Positions 1 to 10,200 of a stretch of 16,278 bases of DNA are shown here, piece by piece (position 1 is the stretch's first letter; every line of letters starts with the position of its first letter). The stretch covers positions 1 to 16,278 of the forward strand of contig JAOXYB010024168.1 of the NCBI GenBank assembly GCA_028565635.1, written 5' to 3'. The notes beneath the pieces were generated by a model. It was not told the origin of the DNA. It saw nothing but the letters and a program-made list of their open reading frames with translations, and did no database searches. A program made the translations under genes and the position numbers. Origin of the DNA: Phoronis ovalis. Its lineage: Eukaryota; Phoronida; Phoronidae.

Positions 1-97
1 TTGAGAATAACTTTATGGAGAACTAAATGGTTTGATGGCCACAATTCGGTGAAGCCAAGTGCACGAATTGTACCACTACCAACAGTACGTATTGAAC
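1..97 (-). CDS. Secreted W/NW-motif protein, exon 3 (partial, runs off left edge)
   Basis: An acceptor (TTTTTGTAG read on the minus strand) precedes an open frame that stays open to the window edge. It has the phase needed to continue the previous exon: the split Gly codon is G + GT. The translation begins GSIRTVGSGTIRALGFTELW, with alternating hydrophobic residues and glycines typical of stacked beta-strands. There is no stop in 31 codons. The acceptor, matching phase and open frame make it a likely third coding exon of the minus-strand gene. The family is not identified from this piece alone. Confidence 0.6.
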
Positions 98-378
98 CTA
101 CAAAAACATCAATATTAGATTAGGTCTAATCTTATTTTACATTCCAGATACAAACTACGGTTCTCAATTTGATATATAGCTTCTTCAAAAAAAGTTTAGT
201 TGAATATTCTAGACTTTGGCAAAGCACATATGTACATGTTTCCAAAACGTGGTACACCGCGGTGACTTAACATAATTAAAAACGACAACGAGTTTAGATT
301 CTGATTTGACCCGACGTTCTGTTTAGTTTGAAATGCGTCTTTTGTGATATTATTGCATTGTATTTTTAAATGTCTTAC

Positions 379-609
379 CCGATCTCCAAAAGAGGTCTCG
401 TCTAGCTGTCATAGTTCCTTCAATATATAGATTAGCATATCTATAATCATGAGTTATGACCAAATTGCCATCCACATCAATGTGCCGATAGATATATACT
501 GCTTGTTGATAACCATGCGCAAATCTTAGAGTTACTGTTCCGTTTCTAGAAGTCACATCAATGGACGCAATTGTGGCCGATCGGTCAATTGTCACAGTAT
601 ATGTACCAG
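379..609 (-). CDS. Secreted W/NW-motif protein, exon 2
   Basis: This internal exon of 231 bases is bounded on the minus strand by CCCTTTAG and a GTAAGA donor. It enters in phase 1, completing an Ala codon, and leaves in phase 1. The translation starts A-GTYTVTIDRSATIASIDV and continues with alternating hydrophobic and polar residues. It then reads DVDGNLVITHDYRYANLYIE and ends MTARRDLFWRSG. The 'D-A-G-x-Y-T-V-x-I' opening follows directly on the NW..VP..D motif of the preceding exon. That order is common in secreted beta-helix-like or autotransporter-like surface proteins. It is therefore probably the first turns of an extracellular beta-solenoid. No catalytic motif is visible. Confidence 0.72.
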
Positions 610-1007
610 CTAAAGGGAAAACTTAATATTAAGTACTACCAACATTTATTGTTAAATTAGGTATTCAGATTGCTGGTGCACTTGTTTTCTTTTGAATGTA
701 TTTTGACACTAAAATTGACAAAAAATAATATTTGGGTATTACACCTGTAGTATATAGTGTATAATATACGTTCTTCAAGCTGTATGCAGCTATTATACCA
801 GTTAGTACTACCAACGAAAGTACAGTACTACCCCGGGTGTACTATACTAGCAGATGTTTCTATTTCTACTGGCAGAGAAACTGTTTTTCAAAAGGGGCAT
901 CTGTTTTTTGAGGCATTATGATTTTATTACAAATTTTTGGATCGAATTTTAGGAATATAAGATTTTTAAAAGCAACGAATACTAAAAGCTAATGAAAATA
1001 TACTTAC
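610..1007 (-). other. Intron 1 of the minus-strand gene
   Basis: This intron of 398 bases runs from GTAAGT to TTTAG on the minus strand. It is AT-rich with no coding signal. The 12-mer AGTACTACCAAC occurs about 10 to 25 bases inside the intron's 3' end (632-643) and again at 804-815, so a short direct repeat is present. The next intron (98-378) holds nothing recognisable. Confidence 0.65.
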
Positions 1008-1187
1008 CATGATCAATAAAAGCAGAATCTGCAGATGAAGGCACTTTTCCAACGTCCCAGTTATCAGCATCATGCCAAATACCACTTGAGTTGTGTTTCC
1101 AGTGATATTCGGCGGAAAAACAGCCACAAATAAAAGACATCAGCAAATATATAACAGTTGCTTGTGCGTAAGTCATTTTAGACGAAT
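1008..1187 (-). CDS. Secreted W/NW-motif protein, exon 1 with start codon and signal peptide
   Basis: On the minus strand an acceptor (TTATTTCCAG) is followed by 11 untranslated bases and then ATG at 1176-1174. The exon ends at a strong GTAAGT donor in phase 1. The first 22 or so residues, MTYAQATVIYLLMSFICGCF plus SA, look like a cleavable signal peptide. The mature start is rich in Trp and Asn: YHWKHNSSGIWHDADNW, then DVGKVPSSADSAFIDH. The NNS-type sequon NSS could be glycosylated. The pattern W-x(n)-W-x(3)-NW-x-x-G-x-VP-x-x-x-D-x-A resembles extracellular beta-helix proteins in bacteria and invertebrates. I cannot name a specific family. An upstream in-frame ATG at 1209 lies on the intron side of the acceptor, so I did not use it. 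Confidence 0.75.
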
Positions 1188-4030
1188 CTGGAAATAACAG
1201 GAAAAACATTTAAGTATGTTAATATCTGGGATTTATATAATTATATAACTAAAGTAAAGGCAACAATGACAGCCTGCTGGCACATAGAAACTGACAATAG
1301 CACCTCTTGGTATAATCAAGATACATTAGAACAAAGAAGTAAAATCCGAAACTAGTCAAACTGTTTGTCCTCGATTGACTATACCACGTAAGATAACCAC
1401 TTATATTCACAATCACTAATATTTGCAAAGTGATTTCCCGGAATGATTCTAGTTATAACTAGGTGATATCTGTGACGCAAATATTACACAAGGGATGCTA
1501 TCGGCAGTCACTGTGTGTCGGCTGTCATTTTTCTCCTTTATCTTAATATATTAGTCCTAGATTAATATCAATATACTTGCCTCTTTGTACATCTGTGAAG
1601 ATGACAAATAAAACTGAACAATTATTATGGTATAACATAAAATGCTTTGCGAGATGTGAACTTGCTATTTTTAAAGAAGTATTTAATATATTATAATTGT
1701 AGAAGAACACAATGTACTAACGCTTGTTTTCTAACCAGGTTATACATATAAGCATTGTACAGGTTGACTACTCTTCAAGCAAAGTGACTGCAAGGCTTAT
1801 ATAGCATTAGATCTAATCCCGTTGCTCAAATAAAAAAAACACGTTTATGATGCATTGTATGAATAGCATTAACTTCACAGTCTCAAGCTAGAACAATACC
1901 TGCATGGAAGGCTCGATCAGTATAACAAAACAAGCTTAATTATTTACAACTTATAATACAATAATACTTTAAAAGTTTTGCTTGTCATCGGGATAGTATT
2001 AATTTTCTGTTATCTATTAAAATCATATATAGTGATACTGAATAAATAATGAAGACAAACTCTCTCGCTTAACGGAAATTGTCAAAATCTATCCGCGATG
2101 CATATATGCAATTTATGTGTCAATTTAAAAAAAGTTTGTATAAATTTCGCAACATGCATATAACTATGGGAATGTATTCATACTACGAAAAATTATGCTT
2201 GATCCTGTCCAAAATATTTTGGCATTTTACCAAGTGCCTGGGATGCATCACAATCACAATGCAACTATATTTGATTTACACTTGATGTTGCTTTTGGGGT
2301 CTCTGAAGATGTTTTATTGTTCTCAATAAAAAACAGAGTTATCACCTGATCGTTAATCTCTTGTTAGATCGAAGTCACGTTCTGTATCGTATGATACTAA
2401 GTATCTGGGACATTGTGCAAGGGACACTGTTATTAATAAATATTACAAAAACAGAAAAACGAAAAGCTGAGCATCGCATGGGAAACGATTGTTAAGCTAC
2501 TAACCTACTAACCTGGAAAATATTCTTATCTCGGATAAGAGTATCTACTAATTAGCCAATACTACACCTTCATGGCAATACTACACCTTCATGGTTACTT
2601 TGCCGCACTATAATTATTATAGTACAAATTTGATGTCCCCCAAACCAGCTGAATTATTTTCTTTCCATGTTTCTTTGCCCACTTATCATCGGAATTGTAT
2701 TCGATGTGGGACGTTTAATGATCATCAGATGTTTAATTATTTAAATATGAATGTTCAAATTATTTCGATTTCGAATAGAGTAAGTAACTGTTATGCATGC
2801 AGACCAGGGTAGTCATACTGTGTTAGGTACTGCATTGTCATAAATAAACCTTATATCATCCGCAGATGCAATAAACATGCATACATACCTCCCTGCATAC
2901 CTCTAGTTTCCGGCTCTAGTTGTGCATCAACTTGTATTTTTTTTACAATTAAACTGTATAAATTTCGCAAATTCAAGTTTTCTTATATCGCAAATTCTGT
3001 GGGCTAATTTTCAATCCAAATAAGTCGACCTGAAATATTCAGTTTAACTCAATTATAACGTTTCAGGTGTCCTGGACAAATATATGTTCTGTTATACACT
3101 TCAGTGGAATATAACAATGAAACAATCAATAAAGGAATGTTTGTTCATCATTTTATAGGGTTAATATATATTGTACACTTTATTTAACATGACACTTGAT
3201 AAAAATTTGCGTCTTGAACCCTGATGATAAATTGAACCGATTATTGTGGTTTCTCTGTTTACTTGAAGTTGCGTACGTGCGTTTATAGATGTTTTATAGA
3301 CTACATGAGAAGACGTTAAAATATATAGTGCTATTCGGTATTGCATTCTAGGTAAGTCGGCTGGTAAGTTTTTAGCTTAAGGTTAATTTTATGCAAACTT
3401 TGAGAAACCGTACATCAAAACATTTTAAGAAGCTCTAGCTCTGCATCACAAGTTCTTAATGGATTCTCCTAATGTGGTGTGACCTTGTGAGTTGAGGTGA
3501 CCTGAATGATAAGACCTCGAGTATAGATAAAGCTAGGGATGTTTTTGCTTTCTTTTGGCTCTACAAATTTACCTTTTACTGGTAGCGGCTAGTACAGCGA
3601 CAACGTTTGAATTCGTTCATCTGTCTAGATAAAATTGCATGTGATCTGTACTTTCCCTGATTTGTTTCAATTATCATGTTTAATCATCTTGTTCAGCTGT
3701 AAAGTCAAAATTGAGTTTCAAATTTTGCACTTGGTAAAGATTGGAAATTCCTGCATTATAAATGATAATAGGAATCTTAAATGTCTGATAAAAGCAAATG
3801 AAATTGTCCTGCGCCGTATTTCCGGTATAGAATCATAATAAAGATTTTTTTATTTTTATGTATTTGTTATAATTTTGAATGTTGTAATACGTTTATAATA
3901 TAATTATATACATGAGTAAGATTGGTGATCTATAATACGTCATGTGCATTTGCAAGTATGATGATATTTTACAAATAGAATCATGTTTTTTTTTGATAAA
4001 TAAATAATATAAAATTCCACTTTTTTACAG
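1188..4030. other. Divergent intergenic / 5' non-coding region
   Basis: This region of about 2.8 kb separates two genes transcribed away from each other. It must hold promoters and any upstream non-coding exons of either gene, although none can be fixed from sequence alone. It is AT-rich. Small open frames at 2079-2285, 2591-2812 and 3635-3838 have no splice-bounded structure and no recognisable protein. The only clear local structure is a two-copy 19-bp direct repeat at 2557-2594. No RNA gene or transposon ORF was seen. Confidence 0.6.
2557..2594. repeat. Perfect 19-bp tandem duplication
   Basis: Two head-to-tail exact copies of CAATACTACACCTTCATGG lie at 2557-2575 and 2576-2594. This looks like recent slippage or a small duplication in intergenic DNA. 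No function is implied. Confidence 0.9.
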
Positions 4031-4290
4031 ATAATATGCTAGTGATATGGCTTCTATCGAAAACCTTGAATTAAGCGACATACCCAATAAGTCTTCACCC
4101 GATACCTCAAACCCAGTGTCAAATCCAACGTATGATGTAGTAACTGAGGGCAGTGATGGAACCAGGAGTACTAAATATGCCACTGGTGATGATGGTACAA
4201 ATAACAGTGTACCAAAAAAATGGCGTGTTATAAGCCTTGTGTTTATGACCTTTTGTGCGGCACTTCTAGTGACCCTCGTTGTCGTTATAG
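4031..4290 (+). CDS. TENM: Teneurin exon 1: start codon, cytoplasmic tail and membrane span
   Basis: The acceptor CTTTTTTACAG precedes 16 untranslated bases and ATG at 4047 (G at -3, G at +4, a good start context). An in-frame TAA at 4032-4034 lies inside the exon, so translation cannot come from further upstream in this frame. The tail of about 60 residues is Ser/Thr/Asp/Asn-rich and includes NPTY (residues 26-29). Lys-Lys-Trp-Arg precedes a hydrophobic stretch starting VISLVFMTFCAALLVTLVVV. There is no N-terminal signal peptide, which fits type II topology. The exon ends ATAG|GTATAA in phase 1. Vertebrate teneurins have cytoplasmic domains of several hundred residues with Pro-rich and EF-hand-like motifs, and none of that is here. 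Confidence 0.82.
4036..4074 (+). promoter_or_regulatory. Possible uORF overlapping the teneurin start
   Basis: An ATG at 4036, 11 bases before the main start and in another frame, opens a 12-codon frame (MLVIWLLSKTLN) ending at TAA 4072-4074. If the exon begins at 4031 as inferred, this uORF is in every mature mRNA and overlaps the main start. It could lower translation. Its context (A at -3, C at +4) is moderate. Confidence 0.4.
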
Positions 4291-7200
4291 GTATAATACC
4301 ACGGTCTGTTTCTAAATAAACAACAATTTCCTCTTTTTAGTGTTTACATGCGGCCTACTGCCAATACCATCACATTATCGTTTTCTATGAAAAATAGTTT
4401 GGAAAGTTTCCCTTCGAACAGAACGATTTTATATATTTTCAGTTAGACTCTAGTAATGTTTTATGAATCCTGTTTTTCTTTATAAAACGTGCAATTTTAA
4501 TTGATTTAGGATCCTGATCGAGATATATTTAACAAACACGTTTATAATTTTTTTTAGGAATGATTCGGCATGCACCAATTCTCAAATTTTAAATCTCAGT
4601 ATAGTAAATTTACGCTTTCTTAATTTCACTTATAGTGTTATTCGTGCCAGAACAAAACTCAGCCGGTAAAAAGGATCCTATTGGCGTAGGACAAGAAACC
4701 ACACCAGTATATCAACAAACACCACCACCACCTACAAGTTCCAGCCCCACAACACAATACAAAAGTACGGTTAAGTAATGCTATCACCTTTACACGTATT
4801 TCTTACAAGTTATTTACTTACGTTATTTAATTACGTTTATAATAAATTTTAACTTTAAAAGGTATTTTTTGTTGTAGTCCTTGTATGTAGTTATTATAGT
4901 ACGTCAACTTACGTATTTTAAAAAATTGTTTTAAGGAAACAACAGTTGCTAAAAATTTGCTTAAAAATAACTGTAGGAGAGAAATGTAATTTAATAAGTC
5001 CGCACATACATTTTTAAAGCAACAGCAACTTTTTCATCAAATTTGTACATCACGAGCTTTTCTGGCACTTTGCAGAAATCACATCAACTGATGAGCGTAC
5101 AACTGATGAACAAGAATCATACGATACTACGGTTACAACTATCGGAACTGATTTCGATACAACCACACCAACTGAATATACGACAGAATGTACAACAGAA
5201 AAACACCGGGACACAACAACATCCGAGGGATCGACTGTAACAACTACATTGGGGACTGATTTCAGTACACCACAAGTACCAATAATTCAAGGTAACCTGT
5301 TAAGTTAAAAATAGTGAAGTGATAGCACAATCAAGCACAGTAAAAAAAAGTAAATTGTGCATTCAATGATGTAACCAATAACCACTACTGATTATCGTTT
5401 TCTACGGAATCAAATTACATAACACTGCACTGTTATCTCATTAATTCACGGAACATTTACATGTTTACATATGATTTTATGATTTACTTACTAAATGTAT
5501 ATATTTAACAGGAAATTCTACACTCCGTCTTAATGTTCCACCTGGGGAATTTCAAAGATTTGATCTAAACGTTACATCACTCTCTGACCTCACACTATCT
5601 TTAGAAATTGCATCAGATAGTAGTGGACATGATGTCCTTGTTGCGATTTATGGCAAACGAGATGGAGAACCGACTCATGTTATATACGATGTGGTGCAAA
5701 CTGTTGCTGCTTCGTGAGTAACGAGAAAGCCTTTAATTAACAGACACTTTTTTAACAGTTCATTTTTCATCGCACTGATCAGGTTTAAAATCTGGACAAA
5801 AGAATGAAGTACATCTCCGACATAGGTCCGTCAAAAGAGATGGAAATGACAGCAAACAAATGTCTGTACAACTTTTTATTGTTCTTCCGTACATGTATTG
5901 TTATCTACATTTGGCTAAGTTGAAAAATTAATTTCATATTTCTAATTTTCTATGGTCGCTATTTTCTGAACAGTAAATTCTACATTAAGCTGCTCAGTTT
6001 AATTTCATTTTGATGGGGTTGGCTTTATTTCAGACGACTTCGCCGCTCTACAAGTAATTCCAACATTCGGACCGTTACCCTCAAGGAGCTAATTCCAGGC
6101 CAGTGGAGCTTTGCAGTGTATAATGATGGTTCCATTAAATTTCAAGGAGATTTAATACTGGAATTCAAATGTAAATAGATTTTAATGTTTGTCGATTACC
6201 GTTCCACACCAGTTATATAGACAGCCGTTTTGGTATGTATTTCGATCCATCAAAACCTTAACATCTTTCGTATATTCTTTTTATTAAGTGTATCAATTCA
6301 TAATTGGCCATTGATTTGTTTTGTCTCTGGGATGCTTTTTTAGGAGGATATTAGCTTTTTCTGATATTTGATAACTGATTATTATTAATCTGCACTGTGG
6401 AAGATATCAAAAAGGGGACACCATTTATCAACGAGGGAATTAACTTCAAACGTACTTCATATTTTTATAGCGAGCTGTTACATAGCCGGACATAAGGTGT
6501 ATCGATGGCATACGGATGTAACTCTACATGCCTACAATTATATCAACCTGGGAAAACATTTTTTTCCACATCGTACTAGTCTTTAGTTAAAACTATTGAC
6601 TGATCTAAGTGACTTTCATAATTACAAACCTTAAACTGATGTTAGTACTTTCAATTGATGAAAAAGAAAAGTTCCGTCGCATTTTAATTATCTTAGAGTA
6701 TAATATCCATACAAATATCTGAGCTCGCCTCCAGGTTTCACCTATTTCATATTATTTAATAACTTCAATTTATTTATAGCTTCTGAAGTCCCCTGCCTTT
6801 TTGGCTGCTTTGGAAGGGGCACCTGTCAAAATGGTGTCTGCGACTGCAATGAAGGGTGGCATGGTAATGACTGCTCGTTGGGTAAGAAATATCTCTTGTG
6901 GGTATCAAAGTAAACTCATAATTACACTGAGAAACTATCTTTGTAAAGATTATAATTTTCACTTTACTTATTTAACGTGCAGGGTGACATGCTGCCTTTA
7001 TCAAGAATGTTTACCGATAAAACGCACTCAAACAGACAGCCTGACCTATGTTGCGTATATAAAACTGTTATTGTAGTGGAACAGAACAAATGGCGGAAGT
7101 TTGAAAACTTGTGAAAGTTTTGTTGATTTTTTTTGTTTTTTAGCGGACCCGGTACCATGTATCCCAAAGAATTGTTCGGGACATGGTGTATATGATGGTG

Positions 7201-10200
7201 TAACGTGCCACTGTTTACCTGGATGGAATGGAACGGAGTGTGAAACTGGTATAATTGTATAATTATTAAACAGAATTACTTTTTGTACTAAGAGTGAGTA
7301 AGACTGAGAGTGAGAGTAAGAGAACTAAGACAGTGTACAAATAATAGTCCTAATATAATACAGTTCTGTACCAATAGTATCCTATTCAAAAACTATAGTA
7401 TCGTCTTGACAAAAAACGATGAAACTTCTCATACGGCAATGATGCGATGGTCTTAGTTTGTTAGTGAAAAAATATAAATATTTTTGTGGCACAATATTTG
7501 TTGAATTTTAACTCAATAAATTACAAAGCGACCGTAATGGTCTCCTGGGTGTCAACATTGATTTTCACTGATTTGTAACGATCTAACTTGTTTATACTGT
7601 CCCATAGATTTGTGTTTTCTTCATTTGACAATAACAAACTAAGACCATCATAGTACTGCTGTATGAATAATTTCATTTTATAGGTGAGTTTTAATTTTTA
7701 AAAGTTAAAAAGACGATAGTTTTTGAATAGGAAAGTGTCAGTACTAAAATATCAGAGATATATAGAGCCTGTTATTAGGACTATATATGACTGCCACAAT
7801 ATATACACCATGTAAATTTACTTATAAGAAGCATCAACTAGTCCTGAAAATGTGACTGTAATGTAGGGTCATGGGTTCTTGCTACAGATAGCCAAAGTTG
7901 TAATGTCGCAATGTAAAATAGTCGCATGCCACATGGATCTTAATTGGCTTAATTCATATTTCGATTCAAATGAAGTTTTTGAGTAAACAATGGCTCACTC
8001 GGTTAATTTGCACAGCACAATCCCCAGCCATAGATTACCACATAAATAACATATAAAAAATAGTTGACGATACCTAGATTCTACCTAAATGACCCTACTA
8101 TAGGTTGCTGTAGGGTGACAGATTTTTACTATCTTAAAGTGGCCGAATAGCTGACAAGAAATTCTATTTGTAATATGATATACTATCTATATGGCCTCCT
8201 GTGTCGTACCATATAGAATGTAGAAAGTCCTGAAAGGTTGAGAAGATATGGGACATTAACGGATTGATTTGTTCAGACTGCTCATGCACCGACCTGATCA
8301 CAAATGGCTATTCTTCAGCTTTCAATCACAAACTCCTTCAACCTTTCATTAATTCTGATCATTTGGCAGGAAAAAATATTTCTCGAGAATGAATGCTTTT
8401 CTCCTTCACCTAGCCGATACACATACTGATATTTTACCCAGTTTTGCGTCTATAGATTTCATTCAATCAGACCTCGAGTAACTGGTATGTCACAGATATG
8501 GTGAAGGGGAAAGCATTTCATTTTTAAGAATCATATTTTTTTTGAAAAACATCAGAATTTAAGAAGAAATTAATTACTTTGTGATTGGAAGTTGATTAGA
8601 AGTTGAAGAATAGCCATTTGTGATCAGGTTGGTGTGTGAGCTGAGTACAGGGATTACATTTTGATGCTTAAGTTTTAGTTTGAAGTGGAGCTGTCAGGAT
8701 CGAGTTTCAGGACTTTCTATATTCTATATAACACAGGAGGCCATATAGATAGTATATCATACTTATTTAGAAATAAAGTACTTTCTTGTCAGCTCACTAT
8801 ATATTTAGTGCATGCATAGTGACAAATAGCATATAGTGTCTATTCAACAGAGGGACATGTGGGTAGTGATCTCAGTTCACATGAAATAAACTTACCTTTT
8901 GACAAAAAGATCTGTGTAGGGAATCACAGTTAAAACAAGTATAAACACTAAATTTAATAGCTTACAAGTAATAAATGTCACTATTCGTGCTTTTACACAA
9001 TGTTAATTATTCATTTTTGAACACAAAACTCCACATGCAAATGACATCATTCACAGGTACAAAAGTATCCTGTGTTCCCCCTTCATTCATTGGTTGTGTG
9101 ACAAATTCACATGATTGTACTTTGTGGATTTTATACCATTCTGGATTTGAGCTGAGAGTATTTGTTTAAGAGTGTTTAAGGAACTCGAAAAATCTATTTC
9201 AATTTCTATTGTTTCTATTTATTTTTCACTAGCTGTATGTATTCCATACGACTGTAACAATCATGGATCCTGCATAAATGCGACATGTGTTTGTTCTAGT
9301 GGATGGAAAGGTGCTGAATGCAATGAAGGTATCTACTATCCATTTACATCTTTTAAAGCTACATTTATTACCACTGAATGTGACCCTATGGTGGTATTGT
9401 GGCCATTCGTTTACTATTGTCCTCGAAATTATCGCCAATCCTTAGTAAGTAAGTTGTCTGATTCCTATGCTAATTCCTGTTGTTTTTGCTTTCAGTTTGA
9501 AAGTTCAATTCTATCTGTTGTTTTTGCCTTCAGTTTGAAAGTTCAATTCTGTGTTTGTATTTCTGAATCTATTAAGTAATTACATGTAATATAAACACAA
9601 AGCTACTGATATTTATATATTTCAGTTGATTGCATTCCATCCACCTGTAATAACCATGGTATTTGTATTAATGGGAAATGTGAGTGTTATGATGAATGGC
9701 AAGGAATTTCATGCAATACACGTAAGCACTGGAAAACATAAATTCTGCATTTTCTACAAAATTTTGATGTCAGAATTAAAAAAAAATTGTTGGAATATCT
9801 AATTCAAGAAATGTTATATCTATATTATTATAATACAATAAATATAAGTATGATGTAAGGATGTAAATTATGTGCCGTTAAGAAAAATTGCAATTTTGCT
9901 GTAAAAATAAACTTGACCATTTTTAAATAAACCTGTATGTCATTGTTTTTTCTATGTTTTCAGCTTTTCAAGACTGTCCTGCCAACTGCAATGGTCATGG
10001 AACCTGTGATAATACAATAGGAATATGTACCTGTAATGGTGACTGGACATCGGACAATTGTTCTCTTTGTAAGTCTTTAACTTAGTCCATTTTGTTATAC
10101 CAACAATGGAAATAAGTACTACATGTCTCCACATAACTATTTTACATTTCATTCTGTAGCTGCCCACGGAAATTTACAAATTTGTGTATTTTTTCCTTGG

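Larger units (their letters stand above)
7249..9232 (+). other. Teneurin intron 7 (largest), carrying two fold-back elements
   Basis: This is the longest intron of the gene within the window, 1984 bases in phase 1 (GTATAA to TTTTTCACTAG). It separates EGF2 from EGF3 and contains two independent large inverted repeats, listed separately at about 7331-7796 and 8149-8794. No transposase-like frame is visible in either element. The GA-rich run at 7292-7332 is a simple low-complexity stretch. Confidence 0.8.

Noticed and set aside
1177-1209. Upstream in-frame ATG at 1209 as start of the minus-strand gene
   Set aside because: A strong acceptor (TTATTTCCAG) lies between it and ATG 1176, which begins a textbook signal peptide.
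2079-2285. Plus-strand open frame, 68 codons
   Set aside because: It has no splice context and no recognisable domain, and its composition is like that of the surrounding AT-rich intergenic DNA.
2557-2594. Possible CRISPR-like or satellite array
   Set aside because: There are only two contiguous copies with no spacers, in a eukaryotic context.
2591-2812. Plus-strand open frame, 73 codons
   Set aside because: It starts in the 19-bp duplication region, has no family resemblance, and its length is within chance expectation.
3161-3346. Minus-strand open frame, 61 codons
   Set aside because: It lacks domain or signal features, and no exon structure joins it to the minus-strand gene.
4765-4775. 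Alternative donors GTTAAG and GTAATG for exon 2
   Set aside because: Both leave the wrong phase. GTTAAG would force exon 3 into the frame that hits a stop and loses the Thr-rich stalk.
8975-9169. Open frame just upstream of EGF3
   Set aside because: It is in the intron, and its few cysteines do not follow EGF spacing. The true EGF3 exon begins at 9233 with a good acceptor and the right phase.
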